From DATBFG01 sp036558645 (GTDB taxonomy: Bacteria > Acidobacteriota > Terriglobia > Terriglobales > Acidobacteriaceae): 64,000 bases of DNA. Below are positions 58,421-64,000 of the stretch, piece after piece. Both the position numbers and the translations under genes were made by a program. The stretch covers positions 1 through 64,000 of the forward strand of contig DATBFG010000120.1 of NCBI GenBank assembly GCA_036558645.1. The letters are read 5' to 3'. The notes under the pieces are model-generated. The model searched no databases. It was given only the letters and a program-made list of their open reading frames with translations, and was not told where the DNA came from. Every line of letters begins with the position of its first letter. Within the stretch, counting starts at the first letter, position 1.

Positions 58421-59611
58421 TCAGCTTTTTTGCTTCGCGGGGCGGAAGTCATCCGGATCTGTACATAATTTTTCGCTTCCGCTCGCGGTAATTAAGAAAT
58501 TATCTTCGACGCGCAACCCTCCGCCGCCGGGCCAGTAAATTCCAGGCTCAATCGCCAGCACCATCCCCTTCTTGATCGTGCCGCCACCGGCTTGGTGGGC
58601 ATACGGCGGCTCATGGGCACGCGCGCCAACGCCGTGGCAAATGGGATGCGAAGGCTGACCGGGGTAGCCACCTTCCGCAATCCTCGCTCGAATCATCCGA
58701 TCCAACTCCGGAAACGCCGCTCCATCGCGGACAAACCCGGCAGCTTCATCAAAAACTTTCAGCAGAAGATCAAGCAGCTTGTGATACTCGGGTGTCAGCT
58801 CTCCCGGGCAGGCGTTCTTGGTCAGATCGGTCCAGTAGCCGTCTGCGCAAACCCAAATCTCAATCAGGGTCGGTTCGTTCTTCTGGATCGGTCGATCTCC
58901 CGTGGCCGTAAAAGTCGCGATTCCCTTTCCCGACCAGACCAGCGTGAAGGCTCGCGCCATCTCGACCTTGCCCTGATATCCCACGCCAAGGCCGTGCACG
59001 AAACCCTCGTACATGCCTCCCACTTCGCTCTCTTTCATGCCGGGACGCATGTGCTCACGCGTATATTCCATCGCGAGTGCTGCCAACTCATTGGCTAAGC
59101 GCATCCGCTCAATCTCCTGCGGCGTCTTAATCGCACGCGCCTCGTTCAGCAGCGGAGTGGCATCGATCACCTCACGCGATACTTTTCGGAAAGCATCGAA
59201 GTATGTCTGCGTCGGGGTCGTGGGCTCGCCAACCATGCGGTCAGCCGACTGCGTGCCCATGTTCAATTCGATTGCAACTCTTTCCGTCAAGCCGCTGCTC
59301 TTTAACACTTCAAGCGCGATGTCGAGCGCGCGATACTGTGGCGGACGGGGATCAGCTTCGTGATATCCCTTAAAGAAACGGACTTGTTTGGTCCAGGAGT
59401 TCCGCTCCACGTCGGCCACCTGCGGTTCGAGCGCGATGAGCGTAGGTTCACCGTCACGTGGAAAGACAACCGCGTCGTATCCCTTCATGCACCAGTAGTT
59501 GGTAAGATAAAGAACATTGTCCGGCGCGCGCACCACCAGTGCGCTCACGTCCTGGTCCTTCATTAGGGACCGTACACGACTCAGTTTCGCGTTATCAATC
59601 GGCCACGCCAT
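58421..59611 (-). CDS. M24-fold metallohydrolase (Xaa-Pro peptidase/ectoine-hydrolase-like)
   Basis: 396 aa. N-domain: IDNAKLSRVRSLMKDQDVSALVVRAPDNVLYLTNYWCMKGYDAVVFPRDG. C-domain ligands: Glu replaces Asp-1 (LIEIWVCADGYW), Asp-2 present (GYWTDLTKNACPGE), His (CHGVGARAHEPPYAH), Glu (LAIEPGIYWPGGGG) and Glu (LRVEDNFLITASG) intact. This is the most conventional of the three M24-fold proteins in the window. Ectoine hydrolase (DoeA) and creatinase are known non-peptidase members. The gap to the M20 gene is only a few bases. Substrate unknown. Confidence 0.85.
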   Translation of the reverse strand: MAWPIDNAKLSRVRSLMKDQDVSALVVRAPDNVLYLTNYWCMKGYDAVVFPRDGEPTLIALEPQVADVERNSWTKQVRFFKGYHEADPRPPQYRALDIALEVLKSSGLTERVAIELNMGTQSADRMVGEPTTPTQTYFDAFRKVSREVIDATPLLNEARAIKTPQEIERMRLANELAALAMEYTREHMRPGMKESEVGGMYEGFVHGLGVGYQGKVEMARAFTLVWSGKGIATFTATGDRPIQKNEPTLIEIWVCADGYWTDLTKNACPGELTPEYHKLLDLLLKVFDEAAGFVRDGAAFPELDRMIRARIAEGGYPGQPSHPICHGVGARAHEPPYAHQAGGGTIKKGMVLAIEPGIYWPGGGGLRVEDNFLITASGSEKLCTDPDDFRPAKQKS

Positions 59612-59616
59612 AAAAA

Positions 59617-60585
59617 TTAGTGATTGCCTGCCGGCTCGTGCACCGTTACTTCCTGATTCTCATCCTTAAACGACCACGACGCTTCTCTGCCCTTGATCAA
59701 TCTATAGACCGCCGTATGCAGAGGCGCTGGAACAGCAGCTCGTTCTGCCTCACGTGCAATCGCGCCGCTCAGAAAGTCAACTTCCGTGGGCAATTGATGC
59801 CGGACGTCATATAACATCGACGTCGGATGATTGGTCATTGCGCCGATCTTGTTCATCGCCCAAGGGTCCTCATGTAACTCCACCCCAACCGCCGCCGCAA
59901 TGGTCTTCCCCTCTTCGATCAACGCGTGCAGCAGGTGACCCAGACTGTAGGGTTCCGATTCATCGGCAAAGTGCGGGGAGTGCGGCAAGCCAGTCAAGGC
60001 AGACACTCCATTCACCGAGGCATTAAAGATGAGCTTCGACCACTGTGCTGGACGCGCATCTTCGAGAGCCTCCGCCTTTAGTCCACCGGCAATGATTAAC
60101 TTGGCGGCATCCCTCACTAGCGCGTAGGGCGTACTGCGCGGCTCGAAAGGCCCCAACCATGTCGCGGTATCGAGTTCATACTGAACGTGAGTATCGCTGT
60201 GCCGCGTGCCACTCATGAAGGTAGTCCCTCGAATAATCTGTCCACGTGTGTGCCTGGCGATAATCTCTTCGCTACCCAATCCATTTTGCGCGGAGATGAC
60301 CGCGCCCTGATCGAAGTGTCGACCAACTTCCTCGAACGAGTCTTCCACTTGCGTAGCCTTCGTGGCGACAATGCCAAGGTCGCAATCAGGGAACTCATCA
60401 GCTCGCGTTGTGGCCTTCAGCCGGACATGGAATTCGTGCTTTCCTGAGACGTGCAGCCCCTCGTGATTGAGTGCCTCGGCATGATCTTTGCGCCGCACGA
60501 ATGCCCAGACTTCTGCAACCCGCGCCAGGTGTGCTGCGTAAAGGCTGCCGATTGCGCCACATCCAACTATGCCGATTCGTTTCAT
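59617..60585 (-). CDS. Ketopantoate reductase-family dehydrogenase, copy 2
   Basis: 322 aa from ATG 60585. The Rossmann signature is MKRIGIVGCGAIGSLYAAHLARV. VATKATQVEDSFEEV and SAQNGLGSEEIIARH follow. Catalytic Lys in ARPAQWSKLIFNASVNGVSAL. The C-terminal motif SMLYDVRHQLPTEVDFLSGAIAREAERAAVPAPLHTAVYRLIKG is canonical. It is about 40% like copy 1 by eye and belongs to the same pathway operon, five bases before the M24 gene. The two copies probably act on different 2-oxo or hydroxy acids, or one provides the reverse reaction. Confidence 0.85.
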   Translation of the reverse strand: MKRIGIVGCGAIGSLYAAHLARVAEVWAFVRRKDHAEALNHEGLHVSGKHEFHVRLKATTRADEFPDCDLGIVATKATQVEDSFEEVGRHFDQGAVISAQNGLGSEEIIARHTRGQIIRGTTFMSGTRHSDTHVQYELDTATWLGPFEPRSTPYALVRDAAKLIIAGGLKAEALEDARPAQWSKLIFNASVNGVSALTGLPHSPHFADESEPYSLGHLLHALIEEGKTIAAAVGVELHEDPWAMNKIGAMTNHPTSMLYDVRHQLPTEVDFLSGAIAREAERAAVPAPLHTAVYRLIKGREASWSFKDENQEVTVHEPAGNH

Positions 60586-60601
60586 TCGTTGGAACAATTC
60601 C

Positions 60602-63061
60602 TCATACCCGCCGCTCCATCTTCACCAGATCCTTGGCCTGCGCATTCTCTTTCTGCACTATCGCTCGAAAGATGCTATCGGCGTTGTTAAATGAATCGTC
60701 GATGAAGATTCCGTTCTCGAACAGCGCATCCTGCAGAGCCGCAGAAATCGTGTGTACCGGAGCGGCGCCACCCTCGCCCATTCCCTTTGCCCCGCTGTAA
60801 CTGTGTGGAGACGGAGTCTCAGTATGACCATACTTCACAGTCGGCATGTTCACAGCGGTGATGGGAACATAATCGCTGAACGTGCTGGTCAGCATGTTGC
60901 CGACGGCATCGTAAACACAGGTTTCCATCAGCGCCGCGCCGATTCCATGCGCTGTAGCGCCGTACACCTGGCCTTCGACAATCGGAGGGTTGATGACGGT
61001 TCCACAATCATCGACCGCGACATAGTCCAGAATCCGAGGAATATACGTCTCGCGATCAATCTCAATGACAGCGATATGAAGTTGTGCAGCGTACGTCAGT
61101 GTGAGTCGTCCGTACTTTTTAACTTTATCCGGAACCTGGAACGGCGCACGCCAGATATAGCGGCAGTTCAGCGTAATCTCGTGCATTTCGGTCGGAAGAA
61201 CCGCACTATTCACATTGACGATATTCGCCAGGCCCCAGTAGTTGACTGACTTGCCGGAGCTCTTTGCGCGAACCTCGGGTCCTTGCTTGCCCATTCCGAA
61301 CTCAACGTCATCCTCTTTTGTATCGAGCAGATAAGCACCGAGACGCTTCATCTCGGCTCGCAGTTTTTGCGCCGCCCCGTGAACAGCCGACAGACCTGAT
61401 ACTGCAAACTGGCTGGCGTAGGTTCCCGAAAAGCCAGTATGAACGTTGCGTTCGGTGTCGAAGCCTGTCCTCACCGTAATCAAATCCGGATGGATGTTCA
61501 GCACATCGGCAACAACTTGCGCCGCTGTCGTCTCATGTCCCTGGCCCTGTGGACAAGATCCGACGGCAACCACGACTTCACCGTAGATATCTAGTTTGCA
61601 ATTTGCGCCTTGCGAGTTGCCGGAAAATGGCGCATGCGGATTGATGATCTGGGACTGCCCGAAGTTATTGGTCCCCGAGTCAAGTGTAGTTCCAATGCCA
61701 ATGCCAAGCAGTCGACCCTCTTTCCTCGCTGCGGTCTGCTTTTGCTTCCATGCGTCCCACCCAATCAGTCCCTTGGCCACCTGCAACATCTTGGGATAGT
61801 CGCCCGAGTCATACAGATTCCCATTTGGCGTCGTGTAGGGGAACTCTTCCGGACGGATGTAGTTCCGGAGGCGCATCTCATCGGGCGGAATACCAAGTTC
61901 ATGTGCGCAGATGTCAACGACTCGCTCTAGAAACCACAAATGCTGCATTCGCGAATACCCGCGGTTGGGGCCCACGGGACACTTGTTTGTCATCGCCTGG
62001 CTGAAGTCAATGCGCGCATTCTCGAAGCGATAGACACCTGGAAACACCTGGGCCCAGATCACGCAGCCCAGCGGCTCATAGCGCGGATAGGCGCCGCAAT
62101 CGTCAATGTGACGGGACACAATCGCCGTGATCACCCCATTCTTGTCCAGGGCAACTCTTGTATCTCGAAACGTACGCTCGTTTCCATGGGCGCTGGAGAT
62201 GATGTGTTCGGTTCGCGTCTCAACCCACTTCACGGGCCGGCCGCCGCATTTTTTTGACGCCAGGGCGCAAACCGCCATCTGCGGATAGCTGGTGATTTTG
62301 ATTCCGAAGCTTCCGCCAATGTCAGCCGTTTGAACGCGGATACGATCGATATGAACATTCAAATGCGCGGATAAAAACTGAATGGCAAATGAGGGAAAAG
62401 AATTGTTGCAGGAGTAATAGATCCGTTCGTCCTTCGGATCCCACTGCGCGATGATGACATTGTTTTCGAGAGGCGTGCTCGAGAAGCGATGGAAGTGCAT
62501 CTTGTCGATGTTCACGACATACGCGGCCTCGGCGAGAGCCTTTGCCACGTCCCCATATTCGAAGACGCCGTTCCACACGCGATTTGTGCCGGCATCTTCG
62601 TGAAGTATGCTCTTGTCCTTCAACGCCTCCTCTGCATCGACAACGGGATCCAGAGCTTCGTATTCAACCTGAACCAACTCCGCGGCATCGTCCGCCAGGC
62701 TCGGAGATTCTGCGATCACCGCAGCGACCGGCTCCCCCTGGTAGCGCACCTTGCCGACCGCCAACGCATAGTCCTTGATCTTCGCGGCGGGATCCGGACC
62801 AATTTGGATAAACGGCTGAACATGCGGCGCGAGTTCCGATCCGGTCAAGCTGGCAGCCACACCGGGCAGCGCTTCGGCGGCTGAGACATCGATGCTGACG
62901 ATTTTCGCGTGCGCAAACGGAGATCGCACAAAGCGCAGGTAGAGCGTGTCGCGCATCTTGATGTCGTCGGCGAACTTTCCTCTGCCACGCAGCAGCCGCT
63001 GCTCCTCTTTGCGTGGAAGCGGTTTGCCAACCCAGTTGTCGCCGTTATTGCTCTTGCTCAC
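60602..63061 (-). CDS. Molybdenum hydroxylase, large (Mo-cofactor) subunit
   Basis: 819 aa, full length for the xanthine dehydrogenase/CO dehydrogenase large-subunit family. The N-domain has RGRGKFADDIKMRDTLYLRFVRSPFAHAKIVSIDVSAAEALPGV. The Mo-domain motifs are GGSFGIK, CPVGPNRGYSRMQHLWFLERVVD, and VGSCPQGQGHETTAAQV. The active-site Glu is in GAKGMGEGGAAPVHTI. The loop GPNRGYSR replaces the AYRCSFR of aerobic CO dehydrogenase, so CO oxidation is excluded. The enzyme should hydroxylate a carbon next to nitrogen in a heterocycle or aldehyde. ATGA overlap with the CoxG-like gene. Confidence 0.92.
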   Translation of the reverse strand: MSKSNNGDNWVGKPLPRKEEQRLLRGRGKFADDIKMRDTLYLRFVRSPFAHAKIVSIDVSAAEALPGVAASLTGSELAPHVQPFIQIGPDPAAKIKDYALAVGKVRYQGEPVAAVIAESPSLADDAAELVQVEYEALDPVVDAEEALKDKSILHEDAGTNRVWNGVFEYGDVAKALAEAAYVVNIDKMHFHRFSSTPLENNVIIAQWDPKDERIYYSCNNSFPSFAIQFLSAHLNVHIDRIRVQTADIGGSFGIKITSYPQMAVCALASKKCGGRPVKWVETRTEHIISSAHGNERTFRDTRVALDKNGVITAIVSRHIDDCGAYPRYEPLGCVIWAQVFPGVYRFENARIDFSQAMTNKCPVGPNRGYSRMQHLWFLERVVDICAHELGIPPDEMRLRNYIRPEEFPYTTPNGNLYDSGDYPKMLQVAKGLIGWDAWKQKQTAARKEGRLLGIGIGTTLDSGTNNFGQSQIINPHAPFSGNSQGANCKLDIYGEVVVAVGSCPQGQGHETTAAQVVADVLNIHPDLITVRTGFDTERNVHTGFSGTYASQFAVSGLSAVHGAAQKLRAEMKRLGAYLLDTKEDDVEFGMGKQGPEVRAKSSGKSVNYWGLANIVNVNSAVLPTEMHEITLNCRYIWRAPFQVPDKVKKYGRLTLTYAAQLHIAVIEIDRETYIPRILDYVAVDDCGTVINPPIVEGQVYGATAHGIGAALMETCVYDAVGNMLTSTFSDYVPITAVNMPTVKYGHTETPSPHSYSGAKGMGEGGAAPVHTISAALQDALFENGIFIDDSFNNADSIFRAIVQKENAQAKDLVKMERRV

Positions 63062-63519
63062 CCTGCCATCTCCGATGCCGGTGTCAACGCTTTCTGCAGG
63101 CCGTCAATCAGCTTCTGCACTTGCTTCTTGCCGAGAGGCTCTAGTAATCCTCCCGCAACTGATGTGAGCCGTCCAAAAATCTGCGCCTCACCTTGCCATC
63201 CTACAGTCGTGCCGCCACCATTCGGCTTCAGATCAAAACCGGCAACAAGCGACACGTTTCCTCCTGCGACACTTCCCTGCCCCTTGTACTGCGCGCGGTT
63301 GGGCCGCTCCGCCTGCGCAAGTTCCATCTTCACTTCTGCGACCCCCTTGATATAGGAGATTCCGACGTTCACCTTCACCGTGAAGTGAGTGGCATCTTGC
63401 ACCGACATTCCCTGGTAATCGGGCAGCAGCGGGGCAAACTTTGCCGGATCGGTGAGAAAGTCATACGCTTCTTCGGGAGTGCGCTTGACTTTGAACTCGC
63501 CGGAAAACTTGATCGCCAT
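63058..63519 (-). CDS. CoxG-like SRPBCC accessory protein
   Basis: 153 aa. The CoxG family pattern is complete: MAIKFSGEFKVKRTPEEAYDFLTDPAKFAPLLPDYQGMSV, FTVKVNVGISYIKGVAEVKMELAQAERPNRAQYKGQGSVAGGNVSLVAGFDLKPNGGGTTVGWQGEAQIFGRLTSVAGGLLEPLGKK type SRPBCC fold. CoxG proteins aid maturation or membrane attachment of molybdenum hydroxylases and may deliver quinones. It is tied to the large-subunit gene by a 4-base overlap and to the iron-sulfur gene by a 3-base gap. The C-terminal membrane anchor of CO-dehydrogenase CoxG is missing, as in the short form. Confidence 0.87.
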   Translation of the reverse strand: MAIKFSGEFKVKRTPEEAYDFLTDPAKFAPLLPDYQGMSVQDATHFTVKVNVGISYIKGVAEVKMELAQAERPNRAQYKGQGSVAGGNVSLVAGFDLKPNGGGTTVGWQGEAQIFGRLTSVAGGLLEPLGKKQVQKLIDGLQKALTPASEMAG

Positions 63520-63522
63520 TCT

Positions 63523-63999
63523 CTAGGCTCCCTTCAAGCTCTCTGCCGCTCTTTGGATTGCTTTGAAGATATTCTGATAGCCCGTGCAGCGGCAGGTATT
63601 GCCGGCAATGGCTTTGCGGATCTCTTTTTCGCTGGGCTTGCCGTTCCGCGCCAGCAACTGTATCGCTGATAGCATGAATCCCGGAGTGCAGTAACCGCAT
63701 TGCAATCCATAACAATCGCCAAATGCCTTCTGCATGGGATGCAGCGCTCCGTCTTTCTCCAATCCCTCTACGGTGGTGATTTCGGCGCCATCTGCCTGCA
63801 CGGCGAACATCGTGCACGATTTCACTGCCTTGCCATTCAGCAATACAGTGCACGCGCCACAATACGTCGTGTCGCACCCCACGTGCGTTCCCGTCAGGTC
63901 GAGATGTTCGCGCAAAAGCTCAACCAGCAGGATGCGAGGTTCGACCTTCAGGGAGTACGCCTTCCCATTGACTGAGATTTGAATCGCAACTCTCTCCAT
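63523..63999 (-). CDS. Molybdenum hydroxylase, (2Fe-2S) small subunit
   Basis: 158 aa. The plant-type ferredoxin domain has Cys in VGCDTTYCGACTVLL plus SCTM. The helical domain has LQCGYCTPGFMLSA and NTCRCTGYQNI, so all eight cluster ligands are present. MERVAIQISVNGKAYSLKVEPRILLVELLREHLDLTGT is the usual N-terminus. It passes electrons from the Mo subunit to FAD. The flavin subunit (CoxM-like) is not seen and is probably just upstream beyond the window edge. The start is one base from the window end; no upstream signals are visible. Confidence 0.95.
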   Translation of the reverse strand: MERVAIQISVNGKAYSLKVEPRILLVELLREHLDLTGTHVGCDTTYCGACTVLLNGKAVKSCTMFAVQADGAEITTVEGLEKDGALHPMQKAFGDCYGLQCGYCTPGFMLSAIQLLARNGKPSEKEIRKAIAGNTCRCTGYQNIFKAIQRAAESLKGA

Positions 64000-64000
64000 C

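Noticed and set aside
1..64000. CRISPR arrays or tandem direct repeats
   Set aside because: No series of regularly spaced repeats was seen on either strand. Protein-level repeats (TPR, GloVer, HAF) account for the periodic stretches.

Overview
The window looks like a chromosomal segment of a soil bacterium, most likely an acidobacterium. The reasons are an anti-sigma-type protein with an LLGEMP-like N-terminus, a Ser/Thr kinase fused to a TPR tail, GloVer-type and HAF-type extracellular repeat proteins, a bactofilin, a LuxR-VOC-DUF4199 cluster, and a moderately high GC content. The taxonomic call is inference from gene content only.

Region 1 (1-1743) holds a possible sigma factor end, an anti-sigma-like membrane protein and a secreted protein. 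Region 2 (1744-25589) is a genomic island. It starts inside an intact tRNA-Pro(UGG) gene and ends at an exact 52-bp copy of the 3' part of that tRNA. A truncated tyrosine integrase lies just inside the left end. The main cargo is a seven-gene, tightly coupled minus-strand operon (22011 down to 4287). It encodes three trypsin-fold serine proteases, a 1124-aa DUF6603-like protein, a 1080-aa protein with a central membrane hairpin, a 1782-aa protein with an N-terminal coiled coil, and a 588-aa protein. I know of no described function for this set, and it is my main candidate for an undescribed system. An amidohydrolase and a small OB-fold-like protein converge on it. Secreted proteins fill the right end of the island.

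Region 3 (25677-42600) is accessory chromosome. It has a pilus-like cluster (two pilin-like subunits, a periplasmic chaperone-like protein, a short outer-membrane beta-barrel) and NTF2-fold proteins. It also contains a selenoprotein gene of the SelW/Rdx type at 32229-31963 that is invisible to standard gene calling because of its in-frame TGA. A SECIS-like hairpin with a GGUCU loop follows that TGA. Further on are a TPR kinase, an SDR/SRPBCC/NTF2 operon, an L,D-transpeptidase and a membrane-bound LuxR regulator with twin promoters, VOC proteins and Nudix hydrolases.

Region 4 (42777-49948) is closer to core: TolC and HlyD efflux components with a cytidylate kinase-like gene, a Nudix hydrolase, an ABC-F ATPase, a bactofilin and MsrB. 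Region 5 (50044-64000) looks like a catabolic locus. A nine-gene minus-strand operon runs from a molybdenum hydroxylase (2Fe-2S, CoxG-like and Mo subunits) through two ketopantoate-reductase-like enzymes, two pita-bread (M24-fold) enzymes, an M20 amidohydrolase and an LLM flavin oxidoreductase. A third M24-fold protein, a fumarylacetoacetase-family enzyme and a homocitrate-synthase-like enzyme sit alongside. Lost metal ligands in several M24/M20 members suggest small-molecule C-N hydrolysis rather than peptide cleavage. The substrate cannot be read from the sequence.
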